From Roseateles depolymerans (GTDB lineage Bacteria; Pseudomonadota; Gammaproteobacteria; Burkholderiales; Burkholderiaceae_C), in contig QFOD01000008.1 of the NCBI GenBank assembly GCA_003241055.1, forward strand, positions 142,645 to 206,644: a stretch of 64,000 nucleotides of DNA. The letters are read 5' to 3'. How positions within the stretch are numbered: position 1 is the first letter of the stretch; each line of letters starts with the position of its first letter. A program made the translations under genes and the position numbers. Under the pieces are notes generated by a model that was not told the origin of the DNA, did no database searches, and was given only the letters and a program-made list of their open reading frames with translations. This document shows positions 48,265 through 57,677 of this stretch, one piece after another.

Positions 48265-50235
48265 TCAACGTCCCGGCAGCAAAAAGCTCAACGGCGCCGC
48301 CTTCAGGCGGGTCCAGATGGCCGCACGCACGCGGCGGCGATCGGAGAGCCGGATGCCCCGCGAGCGCAGCGCGACACGGAACGCCAGGTAGAAGCTCACG
48401 CCCACGTTGAGCACGCCCACGCCGGCAATGGCGATCACGCAGCTCCAGAACGGCCAGTGACTCAGCACGCCCCAGCCCAGGGCCGCAGCGGCCGCAGCGA
48501 GCTGGCCCGTGGCCAGCGTCACGTGACGCACCTCCAGATCCAGGCCCACGAAGCCCAGCAGCGCCGGCACGATGCCCAGCATCAGGCCCAGGCTGATGTT
48601 GGCGGCAAGACCCGACACATTCGCCCGCGCCCAATGCGACCAGGCCTGCGCCCGCGCCGCGCCCAGCCAGTCGATGATGCGCGGGTTCCATGCGATGGCG
48701 CTGTCCAGACGATGAAACACGAACCAGTTCTCCACCCAGCCGGCGATCAGGCTGGAGGCGAACAGCAGCACCCCGGTGAAGGCCGCGAACAGCCAGGTGG
48801 GCCCCAGCAGGTCCAGCGAGTGCAGCACATAGTGCGCGCTCTTCTCGCCCACCAGCGGCACGCCAAAGGCCAGCTGGCCCAGCCATTGCCCCACCAGCAC
48901 CACCGGGATCACCAGCAGCAGGTTGCCGAGGATGCCCGCCATCTGCGAGCGGAACAGGTGGGCCACCTCGTCGACGAACTCGCCCAGGCCATCGTCACGC
49001 TCGATGTGGCGCAGCTTGTCGGCCATGGCCGGCGCGGTCATCGCCGGCTGCTTGGTCGCCACCGTCCAGTGCAGCAGGTGGATGAGCACGAAGCTCAGTG
49101 CGTAGTTCACGCCGGCCCAGAAGCCGCCCCAGAACGCGGTGAAACCCACCGCGCCTATCGCGAACTTCATGAAGGTGGTGCCCGCGATCACCGCGCCGCC
49201 GCCGGCCGCGCGCTGCAGCATGTCGCGGTATTCGTCCCGGCTGCGGGTGATGTAGTGCTCGCCGGTCTCGGCGCTGCGCTCGGCCACCTTGCGGGCCAGC
49301 AGCGAGTAGTGGCGCGCAAACAGCGTGCGCAGGCTGCGCCGCTCGTGCACCACCGCCACCAGGCTGGCCACCAGGCGACGCAGCTCGCCGGCCGGGTGCG
49401 GCGCGACCAGGCAGGCGATCAGGGCCTCGATGCGGTCCAGCCGGGCATCCATCTGCTCGACGGTGAACATCAGGTCCACCGACACGCCGTGCTGCTCGAG
49501 GTGCTCGGGCACGCTGCGCGCTGCGGCGCGGCAGCGGTCCAGCAGCGCGCGCAGGTATTGCAGCGCCGGCGTCAGCGCGGCGGGCTCGTCGAGCACCCGC
49601 TCGGTGGCCTCCCAGGCCGACACCAGGCGGGCAAACGGGCGATCCTGCAACAACGCGGCGTCCATGCGCACACGCATGGCGCCGGACAGGCCGGTGGCGC
49701 TGATCTGGCTCACCAGCACCTGCAGCGCGGCGCACATCTCGTCACGCCAGGCACGATCGGATGCGCCCACGAACAGCAGCCCCAGGCGCCCGGCCAGCTC
49801 ATCGTCGATGGCGTTCAGCCAGGCCTCGTCCGCCTCGTCGTGGAACAGCAGCTCGAACAGCGCGGCCAGGTCTTGCGTATCCGCCGTGCCGGGCAGCACG
49901 CGGCGGCGCAGCCGGCCCAGGAACTCGCCCCACAGCGCCATGCGCGGCGCGAAGCCGACGTCGGCGAACAGGCTGACCGCGTCCACCTCGATCCAGACGC
50001 CCGCGATGACCCCGGCAAAGTTGCGCGCATGCTCCGGGTGACGCTCCAGCACGTTGAGCAGATGCTTGAGCCGCACCACCGGGCGCGGCGTGCTGCCCGC
50101 GGCCGACTCGTCACGCGAGGCGTGACGCAGCCATTCGAGCAGCCGCACCAGCCACAGGTTGCGCTCGGCCAGCGAGGCCTGCGGGTCCGCTGCATTCAGC
50201 AGCGCGGTGAGGTCCCAAGCCTTGTCGCCCGCCAT
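48265..50235 (-). CDS. 'Site-specific recombinase' family (Gcr-like) multi-span membrane protein
   Basis: A 656-aa protein of the family called SpecificRecomb (after gonococcal Gcr). The N-terminal 330 residues are soluble and helical; the C-terminal half has at least six membrane spans (about 345-635). No recombinase catalytic motif (Tyr or Ser type) is visible, and membrane topology argues against DNA cutting. Earlier annotation as a recombinase rests on a neisserial phenotype, so the name should be treated with caution. It starts 3 bases after the apaG stop and is probably co-transcribed with it. Confidence 0.88.
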   Translation of the reverse strand: MAGDKAWDLTALLNAADPQASLAERNLWLVRLLEWLRHASRDESAAGSTPRPVVRLKHLLNVLERHPEHARNFAGVIAGVWIEVDAVSLFADVGFAPRMALWGEFLGRLRRRVLPGTADTQDLAALFELLFHDEADEAWLNAIDDELAGRLGLLFVGASDRAWRDEMCAALQVLVSQISATGLSGAMRVRMDAALLQDRPFARLVSAWEATERVLDEPAALTPALQYLRALLDRCRAAARSVPEHLEQHGVSVDLMFTVEQMDARLDRIEALIACLVAPHPAGELRRLVASLVAVVHERRSLRTLFARHYSLLARKVAERSAETGEHYITRSRDEYRDMLQRAAGGGAVIAGTTFMKFAIGAVGFTAFWGGFWAGVNYALSFVLIHLLHWTVATKQPAMTAPAMADKLRHIERDDGLGEFVDEVAHLFRSQMAGILGNLLLVIPVVLVGQWLGQLAFGVPLVGEKSAHYVLHSLDLLGPTWLFAAFTGVLLFASSLIAGWVENWFVFHRLDSAIAWNPRIIDWLGAARAQAWSHWARANVSGLAANISLGLMLGIVPALLGFVGLDLEVRHVTLATGQLAAAAAALGWGVLSHWPFWSCVIAIAGVGVLNVGVSFYLAFRVALRSRGIRLSDRRRVRAAIWTRLKAAPLSFLLPGR

Positions 50236-50238
50236 CGG

Positions 50239-50613
50239 TCAGTGCAGGCTGGCGCTGTCCGCCAGCAGGAATTCGGGAACCTCGGCGTGGAAGACCTCGC
50301 AGGCATCGGTCACGCACAGGAAGCGGCCGCGCATCGTGCCCTGGGGGGTCTTGATCTGCGCCCAGGAGCTGTACTGGAAGCTCTGGCCCGGCGCCAGCAC
50401 CGGCTGATGGCCGACCACGGCCAGGCCGTCGACGATCTGCTGGTCGCCGCGGGCATCGGTGATCTCCCAATGCCGGCCGATCAGCTGGGCCAGCACGTCG
50501 CCGGTGTTCTCGATCGTGATCGTGTAGGTGAACGCGTAGAGGCCCTGGTCGAGATGGGTTTGCTCGGGCAGGGTCTGCACGGTCACGGTGCAATTGAAGC
50601 GGGGGTTCGCCAT
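50239..50613 (-). CDS. apaG: ApaG domain protein
   Basis: A 124-aa all-beta protein with an immunoglobulin-like fold, matching ApaG: FAFTYTITIENTG-like AFTYTITIENTGD, ARGDQQIVDG, GQSFQYSSWAQIKTPQGTM and FHAEVPEFLLAD. In enteric bacteria apaG lies with apaH and ksgA and affects Co2+/Mg2+ efflux; the precise role is unclear. ATG 50613 is used, with a 19-codon longer frame lacking support. It precedes the SpecificRecomb gene by 3 bases, a linkage common in this order. Confidence 0.95.
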   Translation of the reverse strand: MANPRFNCTVTVQTLPEQTHLDQGLYAFTYTITIENTGDVLAQLIGRHWEITDARGDQQIVDGLAVVGHQPVLAPGQSFQYSSWAQIKTPQGTMRGRFLCVTDACEVFHAEVPEFLLADSASLH

Positions 50614-50696
50614 CAGGGGATTCTCTGAGCTTGGCGGCAGGAACCGGCAACGGGCCGGCGCTATGCTCACCGAATGTCCGGATCGCCCGATAGTAC

Positions 50697-51443
50697 GTGC
50701 TGCTGCGACTAGCCTGCATGTGCGTGGGCTTGCTGGCGCTGTCCAGCCAGGCCCAGGAGCTGACGCTGAAAACCGTGCGTCAGGCGAACTCGCTCGTCAA
50801 ATACGACCCGGCCAACGCCGACCAGCCCGGCCTGTGCCACGAGATCATCAAGGCCGTCGAGCGCGTCGATCCCGGCCTGCGCTTCGTGGGCCTGGACAAA
50901 CTGGCCCCGCTCAAACGCGTCGAGCGGCTGCTGGCCGACGGCGAGGTGGATGTCGTGTTCTGCCTGCTCAGGTCTCCGGGCCGCGAGCGCCAGTGGCGCT
51001 TCCTGCCGCAACCGCTCTACACGGTGCGCCAGGTGGTGGCCCAGCGTGTGGATGACCCGCGGCAGATCGACAGCCTGGGCGACCTGGCCCGCGGCAGCTA
51101 CACCAAGCCGGTGCTGGTGTCGCGCGGCACCATCCTGACCCGGCGGCTGGACGCCGCCAATGTGCAGATCAACGAGGTCAGCTCCGAACGCGAGGCCCTG
51201 CAGATGCTGGTGATGGGGCGCGCCGACGCGGTCTATGGCCAGGATGTCAACCTGCTGCGCCACATGCGCGACGCACAGCTCGGCAGCAAGGTGCGCCTGG
51301 GCCGGGTGGGCTTCGGCGACGACATGCAGTACGTCGCCGTGCGTACCGGCCTGCCTGCGGCCCACGAGGAGCGCCTGATGCAGGCCTTGCGCCGGCTGGA
51401 CCGCGAGGGCGTGCTGCGGCAGCTGGCCGACAAATACCGCTGA
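50697..51443 (+). CDS. Periplasmic solute-binding protein (PBP type 2)
   Basis: A 248-aa exported protein of the bacterial extracellular solute-binding family 3. The signal peptide is about 1-20 (ending LSSQAQE), and the binding-lobe features include QPGLCHEIIKAVERVD, LADGEVDVVFCLLRSP and RADAVYGQDVNLLRHM. No permease or ATPase gene is nearby, so it could serve as a sensor or an orphan receptor. The start is a GTG at 50697 (ATG 50718 is an alternative), with no clear SD. Divergent from apaG; tag follows after 5 bases. Confidence 0.85.
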   Translation: MLLRLACMCVGLLALSSQAQELTLKTVRQANSLVKYDPANADQPGLCHEIIKAVERVDPGLRFVGLDKLAPLKRVERLLADGEVDVVFCLLRSPGRERQWRFLPQPLYTVRQVVAQRVDDPRQIDSLGDLARGSYTKPVLVSRGTILTRRLDAANVQINEVSSEREALQMLVMGRADAVYGQDVNLLRHMRDAQLGSKVRLGRVGFGDDMQYVAVRTGLPAAHEERLMQALRRLDREGVLRQLADKYR

Positions 51444-51448
51444 CCCTC

Positions 51449-52063
51449 ATGCCCCACCGTCCGCTCTACCTGCCGCCCGACGGGCGCCCCCGCTGCGCCT
51501 GGTGCGCGGCCACCGCCGGCGACCCCGGCTATCTGCGCTATCACGACGAGGAATGGGGCCGCCCGGTGGCCGACGAGTTCCGGCTGTTCGAGAAGCTCTG
51601 CCTGGAAGGCTTCCAGAGCGGCCTGTCGTGGCGCACCATCCTGAACAAGCGCGAGGCCTTCCGCGCGGCCTTCGCCGGTTTCGACTACCACCGCGTCGCC
51701 CGCTTCGGCGCTGCCGATGTGCAGCGCCTGCTGGGCGATCCCGGCATCGTGCGCCACCGCGGCAAGATCGAAGCGGCCATCCACAACGCCGGCCGCTGCG
51801 TGGAGCTGGTCTCCGAGACCGGCAGCCTGGCCCGCTACCTGTGGCGCTTCGAGCCGCCGCAGAACTCGGTCGCCCACCAGCTCTCGCAGTCGCCGGCCTC
51901 CGAGGCGCTGTCCAGGGACCTGAAGAAGCGCGGCTGGAAATTCGTCGGCCCCACCACCATGCACGCACTGATGCAGGCCATGGGCCTGATCAACGACCAC
52001 GACCCGGGCTGCGTCAGCTGGGCACCTGCGCAGGCCGAGCGCGAGGCGTTCAAGCGCCCCTGA
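51449..52063 (+). CDS. tag: DNA-3-methyladenine glycosylase I
   Basis: A 204-aa base-excision repair enzyme that removes 3-methyladenine. Motifs: RCAWC near residue 15 and HDPGC near the C-terminus (Zn-binding Cys and His), YHDEEWGRPV, LCLEGFQSGLSWRTILNKR (catalytic Glu region) and WKFVGPTTMHALMQAMGL. The start overlaps closely with the solute-binding gene upstream (5-base gap), so the two may share a transcript despite unrelated functions. Secure assignment. Confidence 0.96.
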   Translation: MPHRPLYLPPDGRPRCAWCAATAGDPGYLRYHDEEWGRPVADEFRLFEKLCLEGFQSGLSWRTILNKREAFRAAFAGFDYHRVARFGAADVQRLLGDPGIVRHRGKIEAAIHNAGRCVELVSETGSLARYLWRFEPPQNSVAHQLSQSPASEALSRDLKKRGWKFVGPTTMHALMQAMGLINDHDPGCVSWAPAQAEREAFKRP

Positions 52064-52088
52064 AAGTCAGCCTGCCTAGAATTCGGGC

Positions 52089-52775
52089 ATGTCTGCCGCT
52101 CCCCAATACCGCATCGCCCCCAGTCTGCTGTCCGCCGATTTCGCCCGCCTGGGCGACGAGGTGAAGAACGTGCTCGCCGCCGGCGCCGACTGGATCCACT
52201 TCGACGTGATGGACAACCATTACGTGCCCAACCTGACCTTCGGGCCCATGGTCTGCGAGGCGCTGCGCAAGCACGCCGTGAAGCCCGACGGCACGCCCGC
52301 CGTCATCGACGTGCACCTGATGGTGCAGCCCGTGGACAGCCTGGCCCAGGCCTTCTGCCGCGCCGGCGCCGACGTGGTGAGCTTCCACCCCGAGGCCAGC
52401 GCCCATGTGGACCGCACGCTGCAGCTCATCAAGGCCGAGGGCAAGCAGGCCGGCCTGGTGTTCAACCCGGCCACGCCGCTGGATGTGCTGGAGTGGGTGA
52501 TCGACAAGGTCGACCTGGTGCTCATCATGAGCGTCAACCCCGGCTTCGGCGGCCAGAGCTTCATCCCGTCGGCGCTGAAGAAGCTGCAGGCCGCGCGCCG
52601 CCTCATCGACGCCAGCGGGCGCGACATCCGCCTGGAGATCGACGGCGGCGTCAAGGTGGACAACATCCGGCAGATTGCCGATGCCGGTGCCGACACCTTC
52701 GTGGCAGGCTCCGCCATCTACGGCCAACCCGACTACCGGGCCGTCATCGACGCGATGCGCCGCCAACTCGCCTAA
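52089..52775 (+). CDS. rpe: Ribulose-phosphate 3-epimerase
   Basis: A 228-aa TIM-barrel enzyme interconverting ribulose-5-phosphate and xylulose-5-phosphate in the pentose-phosphate and Calvin cycles. The signatures run in order: APSLLSADFARLG, HFDVMDNHYVPNLTFGP (metal His and catalytic Asp), VHLMVQPVD, MSVNPGFGGQSFIP and EIDGGVKVDN (second catalytic Asp). It is followed 11 bases later by a low-Mr tyrosine phosphatase instead of the gph gene that often follows rpe. Confidence 0.97.
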   Translation: MSAAPQYRIAPSLLSADFARLGDEVKNVLAAGADWIHFDVMDNHYVPNLTFGPMVCEALRKHAVKPDGTPAVIDVHLMVQPVDSLAQAFCRAGADVVSFHPEASAHVDRTLQLIKAEGKQAGLVFNPATPLDVLEWVIDKVDLVLIMSVNPGFGGQSFIPSALKKLQAARRLIDASGRDIRLEIDGGVKVDNIRQIADAGADTFVAGSAIYGQPDYRAVIDAMRRQLA

Positions 52776-52786
52776 CTCCGCTCCCC

Positions 52787-53257
52787 ATGGCCTCGCTGCT
52801 GCTCGTCTGCACCGCCAACATCTGCCGCTCGCCGATGGCCGAGGCCATCTTCAAGGCGCGTGCCGGCCAGCTGTTCCAGACCGTCCGCTCGGCCGGCGTT
52901 CACGCCGATCCGCGCGGCGGCCCGGTGGATGCACGCGCGGCGGCGGCGCTGAGCCGGCACGACTACGCGCTGGAGCGCCGCTGGCGCACCCACCGCGTGC
53001 AGGCCGAGGAGCTGGCCCGTTACGACCTGGTGCTGGCCATGGAGGCCGACCACGTGGCGGCGCTGCGCGAGCAGGCCCCGCAGCTGCAGGACCGCATCCG
53101 GCTGCTGCTGGACTTCGTGCCCGAGCTGGCGGGCCAGGACGTACCCGACCCCTACTTCAGCCCCGCCCAGGGCTTTGACGCGGTCATCAAGCTGATCGAG
53201 CGCGCGGCCCAGGGGGTGCAGAGCGCCGCCCGGGACGGCGCCCTGCATCTGGCCTGA
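52787..53257 (+). CDS. Low molecular weight protein-tyrosine phosphatase
   Basis: A 156-aa cytoplasmic phosphatase with the P-loop CTANICRS at residues 8-15 (catalytic Cys8, Arg14), directly at the N-terminus as is usual, and the general-acid segment VPDPYFS. Family members dephosphorylate tyrosine kinases of capsule systems or act as arsenate-reductase-like enzymes; the neighbourhood offers no kinase. It follows rpe by 11 bases, and no SD is seen, so translation may be coupled. Confidence 0.93.
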   Translation: MASLLLVCTANICRSPMAEAIFKARAGQLFQTVRSAGVHADPRGGPVDARAAAALSRHDYALERRWRTHRVQAEELARYDLVLAMEADHVAALREQAPQLQDRIRLLLDFVPELAGQDVPDPYFSPAQGFDAVIKLIERAAQGVQSAARDGALHLA

Positions 53258-53287
53258 CGCCGCCGCCTACGCCTCGGCACGGCAGGG

Positions 53288-56200
53288 TCAGGCCTTGCCG
53301 GCGAACTCGGCCACCTCGCGGGTGTCGGGGCCGGTACCGCTGAAGCGGTCCAGCGCCAGGTAGATCACCGGCGTGATGTAGAGCGTCACCGCCTGCGACA
53401 GGATCAGCCCGCCCACCACCGCCAGGCCCAGCGGCTGGCGCAGCTCGGCGCCGGCGCCCAGGCCCAGCGCGATGGGCAGCGCGCCCATCAGCGCGGCCAG
53501 CGTGGTCATCATGATGGGACGGAAGCGCAGCACGCAGGCCTGGCGTATGGCCTCGGCGGGCGCCAGGCCCTGGCCGCGCTGCACGTCCAGCGCGAAGTCG
53601 ATCATCATGATCGCGTTCTTCTTCACGATGCCGATCAGCATCACGATGCCGATGGTCGCGATGATGGTCAGCTCCATGCCGAACAGCTGCAGCGTGATCA
53701 GCGCGCCCACCGCGGCGGACGGCAGGCCGGCCAGGATGGTGATGGGGTGGATGTAGCTCTCGTAGAGCACGCCCAGCAGCACGTAGATCACCGCCAGCGC
53801 CAGGCCCACCAGCAGCAGCTGGCCGCCCTGCGAGTCCTGGAACACCGCCGCATCGCCGCCATAGCTGGTGATGATGGTGGACGGCAGGCCGATCTCCTTG
53901 GAAAAGGCGTCGATCTGCCGGGTCGCATCGCCCAGCGGCACATTGGGCGCGAGGTTGAAGCTGATGGTGATGGCCTGCAGCTGGCCCTGGTGGTTGACCG
54001 CCGTGGGGCCCAGCGCCCGCTGCACGGTGGCAAAGGCGGTCAGCGGCACCTCGGCGCCGTTCTTGCTGCGCAGGTAGATCTTGTCGAACGCGGTCTCGCT
54101 GGAGCGGTCGTTGTCGCTGGCCTCCAGGATCACCTGGTAGGTGTTGCTCTCCGCGTAGATGCTGGACACCTGGCGCTCGCCAAAGGCGCTGTAGAGCGCA
54201 TTGCGCAGGTCCTGCATCTGCACGCCCAGCAGCGCGGCGCGCTCGCGGTCGATGACCAGGCGCGCCTCCAGGCCGCGCAGCTGGGAGTCACTGGTGACGT
54301 CGCGGAAGCGCTCGTCGCCGCGCAGCTTCTCCTGCAGCTTCACCGACCAGGAATTCAGCTCGCCGGCCGACACCGACTGCAGCGTGTACTGGTAGCGGCT
54401 CTTGCTCTGGCGCCCGCCCAGCTGCAGGTTCTGCACCGGACGCAGGTAGACGGCAATACCCGGCACTGCGCGGAACTGGCGGCGCAGATCCTCCAGCACC
54501 TTGTTCATTGCCGGACGATCGCCACGCGCCTTGAGGTTGATGAACATGCGGCCGGTGTTGGTGGCGCTGCCCGAGGGGCCACCGCCAACCGCGGACGACA
54601 CCGCCGCCACCGCCGGGTGCTTGCGCACGATCTCGGCGACGCGGTCCTGCAGCACGGTCATCTGCGCGAACGAGGTGTCCTCCGCGGACTCGGTGCTGGC
54701 CTGGATCTGGCCGATGTCCTCCTCGGGAAAGAAGCCCTTGGGAATGGCCATGTAGAACCACACCGTGGCCACGAAGCTCAGCACCGCCACACCCAGCACC
54801 CAGTTGCGATGCCGCAGCGCGATGTCCAGCGAACGGGCATAGGCGTTCAGCAGCGCGCTGAAGCCGCGCTCGAACACACGGCCCAGCGGTCCTTCCTCAT
54901 GATGCTCGTGGGGCTTCAGCAGTCGGCTGCACAGCATGGGCACCAGGGTCAGCGACACCACGGCCGACACCATGATGGACAGGCCCACCACCACCGCGAA
55001 TTCGTGGAACAGCAGGCCGATGACGCCCGGCATGAAGAAGATGGGGATGAGCACCGCCACCAGCGACACCGAGATGGACAGGATGGTGAACGCCATCTCG
55101 CGCGCGCCGCGCACCGCCGCGTCGAAGGGCTTCATGCCGTCCTCGACGTGGCGCACGATGTTCTCCAGCATCACGATGGCGTCGTCCACCACCAGGCCCA
55201 CGGCCAGCGTGATGCCCAGCAGCGAGATGTTGTCCAGGCTGTAGCCCAGCGCGAACAGCAGGGTCAGCGCGCCGATCAGCGAGATGGGCAGCGAGGCCGT
55301 AGGGATCAGCGTGGCCACCGCGCGGCGCAGGAACAAAAAGATCACCAGTACCACCAGGCCCACGGTGAGCGCCAGCGTGAAGTACACGTCGTGCAGCGAC
55401 TCCCGGATGGACACCGAGCGGTCGTTGAGCGTGCGCATCTCCACCGAGGCCGGCATCTGCGCCGCATAGCGCGGCAGCATGGCCTTGACCTTGTCCACCA
55501 CCTGCACCGTGTTGGCATCGGGCTGACGCTGGATGGCCAGCACGATGGAGCGCTCGCCCTGGTAGGTGGAGTAGGTCTTGCTCGTCTCCACGCTGTCCTG
55601 CACCTCCGCCACATCGCTCAGCAGCACCGGCGCGTTGTTGCGCGTGGCCACGACGATGCGGCCGAACTCCGCCGCGTTGCGCAGCTGACGGTTGGCCTGG
55701 ATGGTCAGCGTCTGGCGCTCGCCGTCCAGCACGCCCACCGGCGTGTTGGCATTGGCCGCGTTGATCGCGGTGCGCAGCTCCTCCAGCGTGATGTTGCGCT
55801 GGTTCAGCAGCTCGGTCCTGGCCTTCACGCGCACGGCGTAGCGCTTTTGGCCGAAGATGGACACCTGGGCCACGCCGTCGATGGTGGACAGGCCCGGCGA
55901 CAGCAGGTTCTCCGCGTAGTCGTTCAGCTCGGTCAGGTTGATGGACGGCGAGGTCAGCGCCACCAGCAGCACCGGCGCATCGGCCGGGTTGACCTTGCGG
56001 TAGCTGGGCGGCGTGGTCATCTCGGTAGGCAGCGCGCGCAGCGAGCGGAACAGCGCCGCCTGCACGTCCACGGCCGCGGCGTCGATGTCGCGCGAGGGGT
56101 CGAACTCCAGCGTCAGCGAGGTGCTGCCCAGCGTGCTGGTGGACGAGATGGTCTGCAGCCCGGCGATGGTGGCGAACTGCTTTTCCAGCGGCAGCGCGAC

Positions 56201-56386
56201 CGACGAGGCCATGGTCTCCGGCGACGCGCCCGGCAGCGAGGCCTGCACGTTGATGACCGGCGTGTTGTACGACGGCAGCGCCGCCACCGGGATCTTGCTC
56301 CAGGCCGCCAGGCCCGCGATCACCAGCGAGATGTTCAGCAGCACGGTCATCACCGGCCGCCGGATGAAGAGTTCGGTCAGCTTCAT
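53288..56386 (-). CDS. RND efflux pump, inner-membrane permease
   Basis: A 1032-aa RND transporter of the hydrophobe/amphiphile efflux (AcrB/MdtBC) type. The first span follows MKLTELFIRRPVMTVLLN; the proton-relay Asp pair is near residues 401-402 in GLVVDDAIVMLENI; the two porter domains and TM8-12 are all complete. It expels drugs or other hydrophobic compounds by proton exchange. Its ATG overlaps the stop of the adaptor gene (ATGA). No outer-membrane factor is present nearby, so an unlinked TolC is expected. The substrate is not predicted. Confidence 0.96.
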   Translation of the reverse strand: MKLTELFIRRPVMTVLLNISLVIAGLAAWSKIPVAALPSYNTPVINVQASLPGASPETMASSVALPLEKQFATIAGLQTISSTSTLGSTSLTLEFDPSRDIDAAAVDVQAALFRSLRALPTEMTTPPSYRKVNPADAPVLLVALTSPSINLTELNDYAENLLSPGLSTIDGVAQVSIFGQKRYAVRVKARTELLNQRNITLEELRTAINAANANTPVGVLDGERQTLTIQANRQLRNAAEFGRIVVATRNNAPVLLSDVAEVQDSVETSKTYSTYQGERSIVLAIQRQPDANTVQVVDKVKAMLPRYAAQMPASVEMRTLNDRSVSIRESLHDVYFTLALTVGLVVLVIFLFLRRAVATLIPTASLPISLIGALTLLFALGYSLDNISLLGITLAVGLVVDDAIVMLENIVRHVEDGMKPFDAAVRGAREMAFTILSISVSLVAVLIPIFFMPGVIGLLFHEFAVVVGLSIMVSAVVSLTLVPMLCSRLLKPHEHHEEGPLGRVFERGFSALLNAYARSLDIALRHRNWVLGVAVLSFVATVWFYMAIPKGFFPEEDIGQIQASTESAEDTSFAQMTVLQDRVAEIVRKHPAVAAVSSAVGGGPSGSATNTGRMFINLKARGDRPAMNKVLEDLRRQFRAVPGIAVYLRPVQNLQLGGRQSKSRYQYTLQSVSAGELNSWSVKLQEKLRGDERFRDVTSDSQLRGLEARLVIDRERAALLGVQMQDLRNALYSAFGERQVSSIYAESNTYQVILEASDNDRSSETAFDKIYLRSKNGAEVPLTAFATVQRALGPTAVNHQGQLQAITISFNLAPNVPLGDATRQIDAFSKEIGLPSTIITSYGGDAAVFQDSQGGQLLLVGLALAVIYVLLGVLYESYIHPITILAGLPSAAVGALITLQLFGMELTIIATIGIVMLIGIVKKNAIMMIDFALDVQRGQGLAPAEAIRQACVLRFRPIMMTTLAALMGALPIALGLGAGAELRQPLGLAVVGGLILSQAVTLYITPVIYLALDRFSGTGPDTREVAEFAGKA

Positions 56387-57576
56387 CGCGCGGCACCCGA
56401 GGCGGTGGCCGAGGCCGGCTGGGCCGTGGGCAGCGGCTGGATCTTCAGCGGCGTGCCCGGCCGCAGGTTCTGCTTGCCGTCCATCACCACGCGCATGCCG
56501 GCCTCCAGGCCCTCGACGATGGCCTGCTCACCCTGGGCGAAGCGCAGCTGCACCGGCAGCAGGCGCGCGGTGTTGTCGGCCTGGGCCACGTAGACCAGGC
56601 GCTCGTTGCCGCGCAGGATGATGGCGGCCTGCGGCACGACGACCGCGCCCTTCACGGTGCGCAGCGTCACCCGCACGCGCAGGTACTGGCCGGGCCACAG
56701 CGTCTGGGCCCGGTTGTCGAACTCGGCCTTCACCTTGATGGTGCCGGTGGTGGCGTCCACCAGGTTGTCCACCACCGTCACATGGCCACGAAGGCTGGCC
56801 GTGCCGCGCGGCGAGCCGGGCGGCGGCAGGGCCTCGGCCTCCAGCCGGCCGGCCTGGGTGGCGGCCAGCAGCGCGCCCAGCTGGGTCTCGGGCAGCGTGA
56901 ACGCGATGCTGATGGGGTCCATCTGCGCGATGTTGACCAGCGGCGTGGCCGTGGCATTGGCCTGCACCAGGCTGCCCGGGAATACGCTGACGATGCCCGC
57001 CCGGCCGCTGATGGGCGCGCGCAGCTCGTTGTAGCTCAGCGTCACCTGCGCGGCCTGCACCGCGGCCTCGTCGCTCTTCACCAGCGCCACGCCGGCGTCA
57101 TAGGCCGCCTGCGCGGTGTCGACGGCACTGGCCGCGATGAAGTTCTGCGCCTGCAGCTCGCGGGCGCGCCTGAGCTGACGGTCCAGGTCGGCCTGGGAGG
57201 CGCGGTCACGCGCCAGCTGGGCGCGGGCCTTCTCCAGCGAGGCGCGGTCGGCGCGGTCGTCGAAGCGGAACAGCAGCTCGCCCTTCTTCACGAACTGGCC
57301 GTCCTTCACCAGCACCTGGGCGACGGTGCTGGTGGTCTGCGCGCGCAGGTCCACGCTCTGCAGCGGTGTGACGGTGCCGCTGGCCTCCACCGTGACCGGC
57401 ACGTCGGCCGTCTTCACCGCGATGACGCTGACGCTCTGTGGCGGCAGCGCGCTGGCGGCACCGGCCGGCGCCGCGGCACTGCCTCCGGCGGCCGGGGCGG
57501 ATTCGCGCGGGCCGCAGCCCGTCAGACAGGCGGCGGCCAGCAGGCCGAGGAGAGGGAGCGGGTAGGGCTGACGCAT
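56383..57576 (-). CDS. RND efflux pump, periplasmic adaptor (lipoprotein)
   Basis: A 397-aa membrane-fusion protein with a lipobox ACLTGC (Cys21). A Pro/Ala linker is followed by a biotinyl-lipoyl domain (LRAQTTSTVAQVLVKDGQFV), an alpha-hairpin (about 115-180, RARELQAQNFIAASAVDTAQ), the second lipoyl half (LRAPISGRAGIVSVFPGSLV) and beta-barrel parts. It links the permease to an outer-membrane channel. ATG 57576 is the first start after the stop of the preceding frame and begins the lipoprotein signal. First gene of the pump operon. Confidence 0.94.
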   Translation of the reverse strand: MRQPYPLPLLGLLAAACLTGCGPRESAPAAGGSAAAPAGAASALPPQSVSVIAVKTADVPVTVEASGTVTPLQSVDLRAQTTSTVAQVLVKDGQFVKKGELLFRFDDRADRASLEKARAQLARDRASQADLDRQLRRARELQAQNFIAASAVDTAQAAYDAGVALVKSDEAAVQAAQVTLSYNELRAPISGRAGIVSVFPGSLVQANATATPLVNIAQMDPISIAFTLPETQLGALLAATQAGRLEAEALPPPGSPRGTASLRGHVTVVDNLVDATTGTIKVKAEFDNRAQTLWPGQYLRVRVTLRTVKGAVVVPQAAIILRGNERLVYVAQADNTARLLPVQLRFAQGEQAIVEGLEAGMRVVMDGKQNLRPGTPLKIQPLPTAQPASATASGAAR

Positions 57577-57677
57577 GGGGCTGGGCAGGGCGAGGGCAAT
57601 GGAGCAGGGCTGGCCCTGCGCGGCGGACGAGGCGTCGGCCTCGACGGCACCGACGGCGGACGGGGTGGCGGTCGGCT

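Noticed and set aside
53747..56593. A 948-codon open frame on the plus strand opposite the RND permease
   Set aside because: Same kind of GC shadow: low-complexity His/Arg/Gln protein, no SD, and the RND protein on the other strand is complete.
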